Counted from the stretch's first letter, positions 1-5,854 are shown. The stretch is DNA of 9,190 bases from Fusobacterium sp. (GCA_030527385.1 JAUNAY010000045.1:1-9190), one strand, 5' to 3'. The notes: a model not told the origin generated them from the sequence alone. Numbers and translations: made by a program.

Positions 1-54
1 TAATGTCCTTATTTATTAGTTTTGTTTTGTCCTTTTCTCTCGTGGACATTTGTT

Positions 55-83
55 ATAATACCACAATTAATATTTTCTGTCAA
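55..83 (-). promoter_or_regulatory. Promoter reading out of the left edge
   Basis: On the minus strand a perfect -35 TTGACA (78-83) is followed after 17 bases by the -10 TATTAT (55-60), which is preceded by TGG and so is an extended -10. Transcription would start near 48-49 and leave the window, so the gene it drives is not visible. It lies past the carboxypeptidase terminator and is therefore a separate unit. Confidence 0.65.
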
Positions 84-122
84 CGTTTTTTTTATTTTTT
101 TATAAAAAATTTTTTCAGTAAT

Positions 123-173
123 AAAAAAAGCGTATTTTTTAATGTAAAGTACATTTTTTAATACACTTTTTTT
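123..173 (-). terminator. Intrinsic terminator after the carboxypeptidase gene
   Basis: An imperfect inverted repeat spans 123-173. It has an inner 6-bp stem (141-146 with 150-155, 3-nt loop), a symmetrical 4x4 mismatch, an outer 5-bp stem (GTATT/AATAC), one C/A mismatch and an A7/T7 outer part. On the minus strand it ends in a T7 tract about 15 bases after the carboxypeptidase stop codon. The flanking A and T runs mean it could also work in the plus direction. Confidence 0.55.
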
Positions 174-188
174 ATTTCATTTCCTATT

Positions 189-1325
189 TTATTCAGCTTT
201 TTTATTTTTAAAATATTTTGTAAGTGATAAACTTAATTTTACTGGTTCTTTTGTTATTAACTTTCCTGTTTGAACAATACTTCCATTTATAGTTATTCTA
301 TATTCTCCAAGAACTTTTCCAGCTGATACTGGAGCTATTACCATTTTATTTCTTTTTATATTAATCTTTATATCTGTATCCTTTGGCAATATCTTTTTAT
401 ACTCTTTGTCTGGATAAACCTCTATATATTCTTTATCTCCACTAAATACTGCAACTTTTCCCAATGCTATATTTTTATCAGCTATTTTTCTATAATTATA
501 ATTTTGATGGAATTTTTCCATTATTTCCAAAGCACTTTTATCTCTTATTTTATATGTTGGACTTCCAAGAACCACTGTAAATATTTTTGCATCATCTTTA
601 TTACTAACAACTGTGATGTTATATCCAGCTTTCGAGTGATTTCCAGTTTTTATTCCATATACTCCCTCTTTTCCTAAAAGATGATTTCTATTTCTAAGTC
701 TTATAGTTCCATCTCCACTTCCATTTGTTATATTTTCATATTTCATAGAAGCTATTTCCATATATTTCTTATACTTTTCTGCTGCTATTGACATCTTATA
801 GATTCCTTTAGCCGTTCCTATATCCATTCCTTTTTTTGTCATATGTGGTGGCAATCCATTCGGTGTATGAAACTCTAACTCACCATCTGCACCTATCTCT
901 TTAGCTTTCTTATTCATCTTTTTTATAAAAGAGTCCATATCCCCATTACTTACATATTCAGCTATTGCATAAGCCGCATTATTAGCTGAATAAATAGCTG
1001 TGGCTTTAATTAAATCTTCAAGAACAAAAACATCTCCTCTTTTTAAATATATTCTACTTCCACCTATTGAAGCAACTTTAGTAGATATTTTTACTTTGTC
1101 TGTTAGTTTTACTCTTCCCTTTTCTATTTCATCAAAAACAACCATTATTGTCATAACCTTTGTAACCGATGCTAATGGGTGTATCATATCAGCATTTTCT
1201 GAATAATATATTTTTCCCTTCTCATCTCCAAGCAGTATAGCTTTATATGGAGGTTTAGCTTCAGCTCCAAAAACAGTTATAGATAGCAACATTATACAAA
1301 ATAATATTCCTAAAATTTTTTTCAT
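189..1325 (-). CDS. D-alanyl-D-alanine carboxypeptidase (low-molecular-mass penicillin-binding protein, PBP5/DacA-like)
   Basis: This serine peptidase (S11 family) removes the terminal D-Ala from peptidoglycan pentapeptides outside the cytoplasmic membrane and so limits cross-linking. The 378-residue product starts with a signal peptide (Lys-Lys, a hydrophobic stretch to about residue 19, likely cleavage after AEA at 21-23). All three penicillin-binding motifs are present: SVTK at 53-56 (nucleophile Ser53, Lys56), SAN at 113-115 and KTG at 226-228. Residues from about 276 form the beta-rich PBP5 C-terminal domain. The last 20 residues are basic and weakly amphipathic and could associate with the membrane, but there is no clear second membrane helix. 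The ATG has a good ribosome binding site, AAGGAGA (1332-1338). It has its own promoter and a terminator on each side, so it appears monocistronic. The length is normal for the family. The exact paralogue (dacA, dacB or dacF) cannot be decided here. Confidence 0.93.
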   Translation of the reverse strand: MKKILGILFCIMLLSITVFGAEAKPPYKAILLGDEKGKIYYSENADMIHPLASVTKVMTIMVVFDEIEKGRVKLTDKVKISTKVASIGGSRIYLKRGDVFVLEDLIKATAIYSANNAAYAIAEYVSNGDMDSFIKKMNKKAKEIGADGELEFHTPNGLPPHMTKKGMDIGTAKGIYKMSIAAEKYKKYMEIASMKYENITNGSGDGTIRLRNRNHLLGKEGVYGIKTGNHSKAGYNITVVSNKDDAKIFTVVLGSPTYKIRDKSALEIMEKFHQNYNYRKIADKNIALGKVAVFSGDKEYIEVYPDKEYKKILPKDTDIKINIKRNKMVIAPVSAGKVLGEYRITINGSIVQTGKLITKEPVKLSLSLTKYFKNKKAE

Positions 1326-1344
1326 TTTTCATCTCCTTGATAAT

Positions 1345-1390
1345 AAAAAATAAGCTCTTGTAAATTATATCACAAACTTACAAAAGCTTA
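1345..1390 (-). terminator. Intrinsic terminator of the nifS-nifU operon
   Basis: Arms at 1378-1390 and 1351-1363 form a 13-bp stem with one G-U pair and a 14-nt loop. It is followed on the minus strand by six T (1345-1350). It starts about 20 bases after the nifU stop. The carboxypeptidase promoter lies within its loop and descending arm. Confidence 0.7.
1364..1372 (-). promoter_or_regulatory. Extended -10 promoter of the carboxypeptidase gene, inside the nifU terminator
   Basis: The minus strand reads TGATATAAT, a perfect extended -10 (TG at 1371-1372, TATAAT at 1364-1369). No good -35 is present 16-18 bases upstream, which extended -10 promoters tolerate. The predicted start near 1357 gives a 5' leader of about 30 nt holding only the ribosome binding site. 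Confidence 0.55.
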
Positions 1391-1411
1391 TACCATTATA
1401 TTAATTATTTA

Positions 1412-1786
1412 TTATTTTTCTTTTTTTGAAAGATAATCTTCAATAGCAAGTTTTATAGCTTCTTCTGCTAATACTGAACAGTGCATTTTTACAGGTGGTA
1501 ATCCTCCTAATGCTTCTACTACTTTTTTATTTGTTAATTCTAAAGCTTCTTCAACAGTTTTTCCCATTATAAGATCTGTTGATACTGATGAACTTGCAAT
1601 AGCTGAAGCACAACCAAATGTTCTAAATTTTACATCTGTTATGATATTATCTTCAACTTTAATAAATATCTCCATAATGTCTCCACAAGATGGATTTCCT
1701 ACTTTTCCATATCCTGATGGATTTTCAATAACTCCAACATTGTGGGGATTCATAAAATGTTCCATTACTTTTTCTGTATATTGCAT
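1412..1786 (-). CDS. nifU: Fe-S cluster assembly scaffold, NifU N-terminal/IscU type
   Basis: This 124-residue protein is a scaffold on which [2Fe-2S] and [4Fe-4S] clusters are built from sulfur delivered by a cysteine desulfurase, before transfer to target proteins. It contains only the IscU-like domain. The three conserved ligand cysteines are Cys34 (in NPSCGD, with the usual Asp36), Cys59 (in FGCASA) and Cys103 (in MHCSVLAEEA). The sequence LPPVK at 96-100 matches the motif recognised by the HscA chaperone in IscU proteins, although no hscA or hscB is visible here. The Asp, Fdx-like and C-terminal Nfu domains of full-length NifU are absent. The ribosome binding site AAGGAG (1794-1799) is 7 bases before the ATG. 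The gene follows nifS by only 14 bases, so both proteins surely come from one mRNA. The name iscU would fit as well as nifU. Confidence 0.93.
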   Translation of the reverse strand: MQYTEKVMEHFMNPHNVGVIENPSGYGKVGNPSCGDIMEIFIKVEDNIITDVKFRTFGCASAIASSSVSTDLIMGKTVEEALELTNKKVVEALGGLPPVKMHCSVLAEEAIKLAIEDYLSKKEK

Positions 1787-1800
1787 TTTCTTACTCCTTC

Positions 1801-2973
1801 TTATTTACTATTCTTATATTCATTCCAAAGTGGCGAAATTGCTCTAAGTCTTTCGATTACTTCTACTAAGCAATCTAATGTATAGTCAATCTCCTCTTTT
1901 GTATTATATTTTCCTAAACCAAATCTAATTGTTCCGTGAGCAAATTCTGGAGCTATTCCCATTGCTAAAAGTACGTGAGAAGCTTGTAAATCATCTGATG
2001 AACAAGCTGATCCAGAGCTTACAGCAATCCCTTTATAACTCAAGCTAAGTAGAATTGATTCCCCTTCAAGATACTTAAATGTTATACTTGAAGTTCCTGG
2101 TAATCTTCTTGTATTTTTTGCATTTATAACTACTTCTGGAATTCTTTTTAAAACTTCAGCTTCAAAATAATCTCTTAGTTCCTCTTCTCTTTTAAACTCT
2201 GCTTCCATATCTCTATATGATATTTCAAGAGCTTTTGCCATTCCAACCATACCTGGTACATTTGAAGTTCCTGGTCTTCTTTTTCCCTCTTGTCCTCCAC
2301 CAGTAAGAACTTTTCCAAATCTAACTCCATTTCTCCAGAATAGTCCTGCTATTCCTTTTGGTCCATAGAATTTATGTCCAGAGAAAGATAGTAGATCTAT
2401 TCCCATCTCTTTTGGTTTAATATCTACTTTTCCCATTGTTTGAACAGCATCAACGTGGAATAAAATTCTGTTTTCTTTAGCTATTTTTCCAATCTCTTCT
2501 ATTGGTTGAAAAGCTCCAGTTTCATTATTTGCGTGCATTACTGTTATTAAAATAGTATCATCTTTTATAGCTTTTTTAAGCTCCTCTACATCAATAACTC
2601 CATCTTTATTTACGTGAAGAGTAGTTATTTCGTAACCATCTTCTTGTAAATCTTTTAAAGTATTTTTTATAGCTGGGTGTTCTATTGGACTTGTTATTAT
2701 ATGTTTTCCTCTATTTTTATATGCTCTTGCTATTCCTCTAATAGCTAAGTTATCTGATTCACTTCCTGATGCTGTAAATATAACTTCATTAGGTTCACAA
2801 CCTAAATATTTAGCTATTGTTTCTCTTGATTCATTCATAGCTTTATTTGTTTCTTTACCAAAAAGATGTAAACTTGAAGCATTTCCATAATATTCTGTTA
2901 AATAAGGAACTATTGCTTCAAAAACTTCATTGTCCATCTTTGTAGTTGCATTATTATCAAGATAAACTCTCAT
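1801..2973 (-). CDS. nifS: Cysteine desulfurase NifS/IscS, PLP-dependent
   Basis: It converts L-cysteine to L-alanine and passes the sulfur as a persulfide to the scaffold encoded next door. From the chosen ATG it has 390 residues, the usual length. The class V aminotransferase fold is recognisable: N-terminal YLDNNATT (4-11), His99, Asp175 and Gln178 around the cofactor, PLP lysine Lys201 in SGHKFYGPKG, and catalytic Cys324 in SSGSACSS. The start at 2973 is preferred because AAGGAGA (2982-2988) lies 8 bases upstream and homologues begin right at this strand. A longer in-frame start at 3030 would lie inside the -10 region of the promoter. The residue spacing (Lys201, Cys324) matches group I NifS enzymes. 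IscS is a possible alternative name. It supplies sulfur for Fe-S clusters and perhaps for tRNA thiolation. Confidence 0.94.
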   Translation of the reverse strand: MRVYLDNNATTKMDNEVFEAIVPYLTEYYGNASSLHLFGKETNKAMNESRETIAKYLGCEPNEVIFTASGSESDNLAIRGIARAYKNRGKHIITSPIEHPAIKNTLKDLQEDGYEITTLHVNKDGVIDVEELKKAIKDDTILITVMHANNETGAFQPIEEIGKIAKENRILFHVDAVQTMGKVDIKPKEMGIDLLSFSGHKFYGPKGIAGLFWRNGVRFGKVLTGGGQEGKRRPGTSNVPGMVGMAKALEISYRDMEAEFKREEELRDYFEAEVLKRIPEVVINAKNTRRLPGTSSITFKYLEGESILLSLSYKGIAVSSGSACSSDDLQASHVLLAMGIAPEFAHGTIRFGLGKYNTKEEIDYTLDCLVEVIERLRAISPLWNEYKNSK

Positions 2974-3020
2974 ATTTATCCTCTCCTTAAACTTCCAAAA
3001 ATTACATTTCTTACCCTTAA

Positions 3021-3049
3021 AATATACCATTCCTTATTTACTTTGTCAA
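3021..3049 (-). promoter_or_regulatory. Strong promoter of nifS-nifU
   Basis: A perfect -35 TTGACA (3044-3049), a 17-base spacer and TATATT (3021-3026) preceded by TGG (extended -10) lie directly after the endonuclease gene. The expected start near 3014 gives a leader of about 40 nt. No terminator separates it from the upstream gene, so read-through from tyrS/nth may add to nifSU expression. I see no convincing IscR-type operator. Confidence 0.75.
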
Positions 3050-3062
3050 GAATTAAAATGGA

Positions 3063-4196
3063 TTATTTATCTCTCTTTTTTCCATAGTTACAATACTCTT
3101 TTATTTCACATTCATCACACTTAGGTCTTCTAGCTATACATTTGTCTCTTCCTTGTAAAATTAGATAGTGTGAAAAGTCTATCCAAGATTTTTTAGGCAC
3201 TATTTTCATAAGATCTCTCTCTATTTTTATAGGATCATCATTACTTACCAAACCAATAAGATTTGTAAGTCTTTTTACGTGTGTATCAACAGTTATTCCG
3301 TCAGCAAGTCCCCATATCTCTCCTCTTACTACATTGGCTGTCTTTCTTCCCACTCCAGCCAATTTTATAAGTTTTTCCATCTCTTGTGGAATCTCACCAT
3401 TATACTCTTTTAAAAGCTGTTCACTACACAATTTTATATTTTTAGCTTTATTTCTAAAAAATCCTGTACTTTTTATCATTTCCTCTATTTCTTCTAATGG
3501 TAAGGAAGCAAAACCTTCTGGAGTATTTACCTTTTTAAACATCTCTTTAGTAACTATGTTTACTCTCACATCTGTACATTGAGCTGAAAGTATAACTGCC
3601 ACAAGAAGCTCAAAAGGTGTATTATAATCTAAGGCACATTTAGGATTACCAAATTTTTGATGCAATATTTCCAATATCTTTTTTACTTTATCTTTCTTAG
3701 TCATAGTTTTTCCCTCTAAAGGTTTTAATTTTTTCTCAAATAAAATATGTTCTGTTCCATTAAAATCTTTCATTTTCTTTCTTTTGAACCCTATATTTTT
3801 AAAAACTTTTTGTGAAATCTCATTTTCTTCTAATATATAAGCAGAAATTTTACTTAATTCAGGTTTTTCAAAAGTGAGTTCATTGATACTATTAAGCAGA
3901 ACTGTCTTAGCGTATCCCTTTCCTCTTATACTCTTTACAAGATACACACTTACTACTGCCTCTTTTTTCCCCTCTAACTCATATTTTACTGTTCCTAAAA
4001 ATTCACGTCCTAAACTTTCTACAGTATAAAATAGATAAGAGGGGGAGTGTATAACAAAACTATACCATCTCTTATGTGCTTCCCATTGCTCTTTTTCAGA
4101 GTTTGGAAAATATTTTTTTACATAACTTAAATGTATATTTTGGTAGAGGGCTGGAATATCCTTCTCCTCCATCTTTCTCAATATAACTTCTACCAA
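3063..4196 (-). CDS. nth: GNAT acetyltransferase fused in frame to endonuclease III
   Basis: Two domains share one reading frame of 377 codons (numbered from the TTG start). Residues 1 to about 157 are a GNAT-type acyl-CoA transferase with the acetyl-CoA loop RGKGYA (91-96) and the late GNAT pattern ending IGF (135-137). Its substrate is unknown. From Met165 to the end is a complete endonuclease III, the DNA glycosylase/AP lyase for oxidised pyrimidines. It has the helix-hairpin-helix LAGVGRKTAN with catalytic Lys285, Asp304 in TVDTH, and the [4Fe-4S] ligands Cys353-X6-Cys360-X2-Cys363-X5-Cys369, exactly the family spacing. The TTG start is chosen because AGGTGA (4202-4207) sits 5 bases before it. 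A GTG at 4205 lies inside that site. It begins about 16 bases after tyrS and is probably co-transcribed with it. Endonuclease III is normally a separate protein of about 210 residues, so the fusion is unusual. An internal start could also make it alone. Confidence 0.85.
   Translation of the reverse strand: MVEVILRKMEEKDIPALYQNIHLSYVKKYFPNSEKEQWEAHKRWYSFVIHSPSYLFYTVESLGREFLGTVKYELEGKKEAVVSVYLVKSIRGKGYAKTVLLNSINELTFEKPELSKISAYILEENEISQKVFKNIGFKRKKMKDFNGTEHILFEKKLKPLEGKTMTKKDKVKKILEILHQKFGNPKCALDYNTPFELLVAVILSAQCTDVRVNIVTKEMFKKVNTPEGFASLPLEEIEEMIKSTGFFRNKAKNIKLCSEQLLKEYNGEIPQEMEKLIKLAGVGRKTANVVRGEIWGLADGITVDTHVKRLTNLIGLVSNDDPIKIERDLMKIVPKKSWIDFSHYLILQGRDKCIARRPKCDECEIKEYCNYGKKRDK
3702..3717 (-). 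promoter_or_regulatory. Internal ribosome binding site and ATG for a stand-alone endonuclease III
   Basis: Within the fused frame, AGAGGG (3712-3717) lies 7 bases before an ATG (3702-3704), exactly where the endonuclease III domain begins (MTKKDKVKK). Initiation here would give a 213-residue enzyme, the normal family length. The cell may therefore make both the fusion and the free glycosylase. Confidence 0.5.
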
Positions 4197-4212
4197 TAAA
4201 CTCACCTTATGA

Positions 4213-5433
4213 TTATTTTAAAACTACTTTATAAAATTTCTTTTTACCCATTTTTACTAAAAATTCATTATCTTTAAAAAGTTCTCTTGTTACAGGCATA
4301 GCAAAATCTTTTACTTTTTCATCATTTATACTCAATCCATTTTGTTGAACAAGTCTTCTTCCCTCACTCTTAGTTTTCATTACACCTTTTTCAACTAATA
4401 GATCTACTATTCCTGTTCCTAGATAATTTTCTTCAACTTCAATAGTTGGAACATTACTCATATCTTGACCAGCTCCAAAAAGTGCTTCTGCTGCTGATTT
4501 AGCTTTTGTAGCTTCCTCTTCACCGTGTATCATCTTAGTTATTTCATATGCTAATACTTTTTTAGCTTCATTTATTTCTGCTCCCTCAAGAGCTCCTAAT
4601 CTTCTTACTTCGTCCATTGGTAAGAATGTTAATAATGCTAAACATTTTTCTACGTCAGCATCAGCAACATTTCTCCAGTATTGGTAAAATTCGTATGGAG
4701 ATGTTTTATCTTTATCAAGCCATAAAGCACCTTTTGCAGTTTTTCCCATCTTCTTACCTTCGCTATTTGTAAGTAGAGTACAAGTCATTGCATAAGCTTG
4801 TTTTTGCTCTTTCTTTCTAATTAATTCTACTCCTGCAATCATATTTGACCATTGGTCATCTCCACCTAGTTCCATTGTACAACCATATTTTTTATTTAGA
4901 ACTAAGAAATCATATCCTTGCATTAACATATAGTTAAACTCTAAGAAAGAAAGTCCAGCTTCCATTCTAGTTTTAAAACATTCTGCTGCCAACATTCTAT
5001 TTACAGAGAAATGAGCCCCTATATCTCTTATGAAGTCTATATAGTTTAACCCTAATAGCCAGTCAGCATTATTTTCAAGAATAGCTTTTCCATCTGTAAA
5101 ATCTATAAATTTTTCCATTTGTTTTTTGATACAAGCAACATTATGAGCTATTGTTTCTTTAGTCATCATTTTTCTCATATCAGTTCTTCCACTTGGGTCT
5201 CCTATCATAGCAGTTCCACCACCTACTAAAGCGATAGGTCTATGTCCGTGTTGTTGCATATGAGCCATAAACATCATAGCTATAAAATGCCCAACGTGTA
5301 AACTGTCTGCTGTTGGATCAAATCCTATATAAAATGTTACCTTTTCTTTCCCTAATATTTCTCTCATTTCTTCTTCGTGTGTAAATTGTTTTAAATATCC
5401 ACGTTCTACAAGCACATCAAATACGTTTTCCAT
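4213..5433 (-). CDS. tyrS: Tyrosyl-tRNA synthetase
   Basis: This cytoplasmic class I aminoacyl-tRNA synthetase charges tRNA-Tyr with tyrosine using ATP. The 406-residue product has the expected order: tyrosine pocket YIGFDPTADSLHVGH (35-49) with the HIGH-type motif HVGH at 46-49, the second pocket segment around QGYD (172-175), GGDDQW (190-195), and the KMSKS-type loop KMGKT (228-232). The C-terminal part, from about residue 340, is an S4-like RNA-binding domain. The ATG is preceded by GGGAGG (5441-5446) at 7 bases. Length and motifs are complete. Upstream lies what looks like a tyrosine-codon leader peptide and attenuator, and a second promoter sits close to the gene. Downstream, the GNAT-nth frame begins after a few bases with no terminator between them. 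Confidence 0.96.
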   Translation of the reverse strand: MENVFDVLVERGYLKQFTHEEEMREILGKEKVTFYIGFDPTADSLHVGHFIAMMFMAHMQQHGHRPIALVGGGTAMIGDPSGRTDMRKMMTKETIAHNVACIKKQMEKFIDFTDGKAILENNADWLLGLNYIDFIRDIGAHFSVNRMLAAECFKTRMEAGLSFLEFNYMLMQGYDFLVLNKKYGCTMELGGDDQWSNMIAGVELIRKKEQKQAYAMTCTLLTNSEGKKMGKTAKGALWLDKDKTSPYEFYQYWRNVADADVEKCLALLTFLPMDEVRRLGALEGAEINEAKKVLAYEITKMIHGEEEATKAKSAAEALFGAGQDMSNVPTIEVEENYLGTGIVDLLVEKGVMKTKSEGRRLVQQNGLSINDEKVKDFAMPVTRELFKDNEFLVKMGKKKFYKVVLK

Positions 5434-5462
5434 TTTGTATCCTCCCTCATTTTTTCTATATT

Positions 5463-5490
5463 ATTTTATCACAAAGGCTAGTATTTTCAA
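5463..5490 (-). promoter_or_regulatory. Proximal promoter of tyrS
   Basis: TTGAAA (5485-5490), a 16-base spacer and TAAAAT (5463-5468) preceded by TGA (extended -10) lie between the attenuator and tyrS. It would start near 5456 and give a leader of only about 22 nt, bypassing the attenuator. In such AT-rich DNA it may be fortuitous. If active, it supplies basal tyrS expression. Confidence 0.5.
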
Positions 5491-5529
5491 AGAAAAATAA
5501 AAGCCTATTGATTGTATCAATAGGCTTTT
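5490..5529 (-). terminator. Intrinsic terminator/attenuator in front of tyrS
   Basis: A perfect 13-bp stem (5517-5529 with 5499-5511, 5-nt loop) with a GC-containing core (GCCTATTGA) is followed on the minus strand by TTTTATTTTTCTTT. It lies about 55 bases before the tyrS ATG and about 100 bases after the leader-peptide stop. Because no gene ends nearby (the eno terminator is 350 bases away), it makes sense as a regulated terminator of the tyrS leader. It has T-rich flanks on both sides and could terminate in both directions. Confidence 0.8.
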
Positions 5530-5591
5530 TCTTATCCATCAATACATCTCCCATTATTATTTAACTGCTTTGCACAACAAAAGGAGAATGT
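5513..5591 (-). promoter_or_regulatory. Candidate antiterminator and competing stems in the tyrS leader
   Basis: Hand folding of the minus-strand RNA shows alternatives. UGUAUUGAUGG (5536-5546) can pair with CUAUUGAUACA (5513-5523), giving 11 bp with three G-U pairs. That consumes the 5' arm of the terminator. ACAUUCUCCU (5582-5591, one bulge) can pair with GGGAGAUGU (5544-5552), overlapping the antiterminator arm by three bases. The same segment can instead pair with GAGAGUGU (5624-5631) immediately after the leader-peptide stop. These mutually exclusive pairings are inferred; no energies were computed. Confidence 0.5.
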
Positions 5592-5631
5592 CTTTAGAAT
5601 AAATCTATAATTTAATCTCTTACACACTCTC

Positions 5632-5685
5632 TTAACAGTAATAATAATATGAAGATGTCAAAAATACATTATCTTTAGTTATCAT
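5632..5685 (-). CDS. Tyrosine-rich leader peptide of tyrS
   Basis: A 17-codon open frame encodes MITKDNVFLTSSYYYYC. Residues 13-16 are four consecutive Tyr codons (TAT TAT TAT TAC), followed by a Cys codon and TAA. It has its own promoter (5715-5743), a leader of about 23 nt and a plausible ribosome binding site AGAGGT (5692-5697), 6 bases before the ATG. The first synthetase gene downstream is tyrS, behind an intrinsic terminator. Codon runs for the cognate amino acid close to the stop are the hallmark of attenuator peptides such as those of the trp, his and pheST leaders. The inferred role is to sense charged tRNA-Tyr by ribosome stalling rather than to make a functional peptide. It is far too short to judge by homology. 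Confidence 0.75.
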   Translation of the reverse strand: MITKDNVFLTSSYYYYC

Positions 5686-5714
5686 AAATTTACCTCTGTT
5701 TTTTATTTCTATAC

Positions 5715-5743
5715 ATTTTATCATACTTTTCTTTATTTTTCAA
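5715..5743 (-). promoter_or_regulatory. Promoter of the tyrS leader
   Basis: TTGAAA (5738-5743), a 17-base spacer and TAAAAT (5715-5720) preceded by TGA give an extended -10 promoter. The predicted start at about 5708-5710 is some 23 bases before the leader-peptide ATG. The -35 lies just after the T-tract of the preceding short RNA. Confidence 0.65.
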
Positions 5744-5744
5744 A

Positions 5745-5809
5745 TATAAAAATCCTTTAACTAAAGTGCTAAAGGATCTTATGTGTAATATTAATATTTT
5801 TTAAAGGAG
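5745..5809 (-). ncRNA. Candidate small RNA of about 65 nt
   Basis: The stretch between a consensus promoter and an intrinsic terminator contains no ATG on this strand, so it looks like a self-contained non-coding transcript. Its predicted 5' end carries CTCCTTT (5803-5809 region), complementary to ribosome binding sites, followed by an A/T-rich linker and the terminator hairpin. It could instead be the first part of a longer tyrS leader if the terminator is leaky. No known RNA family was recognised. Confidence 0.4.
5746..5777 (-). terminator. Intrinsic terminator of the candidate small RNA
   Basis: ATCCTTTA (5770-5777 on the minus strand) and TAAAGGAT (5752-5759) form an 8-bp stem with a 10-nt loop, extendable by weak A-T/G-T pairs. 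TTTTTAT follows on the minus strand. The stem is AT-rich and only moderately strong. Confidence 0.5.
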
Positions 5810-5814
5810 TTTAT

Positions 5815-5843
5815 ATTGTAATACTACATTATTTTTATGTCAA
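5815..5843 (-). promoter_or_regulatory. Consensus promoter of the candidate small RNA
   Basis: A perfect TTGACA (5838-5843), a 17-base spacer and TACAAT (5815-5820) on the minus strand lie just past the eno terminator. The predicted start is about 5808-5810. Unlike most promoters in this window it lacks the TG of an extended -10. Confidence 0.65.
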
Positions 5844-5854
5844 TTATGTTACAA

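Noticed and set aside
2974..3030. Longer nifS start at 3030 adding 19 residues
   Set aside because: The extra codons run through the predicted transcription start, and the ATG itself overlaps the extended -10. The ATG at 2973 has a good ribosome binding site and matches homologue starts.
5576..5592. Plus-strand AAAGGAGA followed by ATG at 5588
   Set aside because: The frame stops after four codons. The sequence is the complement of a pairing segment of the tyrS leader.
5434..5720. T-box riboswitch upstream of tyrS
   Set aside because: No T-box consensus (GGGTGG with ACCGCG-like bulge) precedes the terminator and no specifier-loop architecture is visible. The Tyr-codon leader peptide explains the terminator better.
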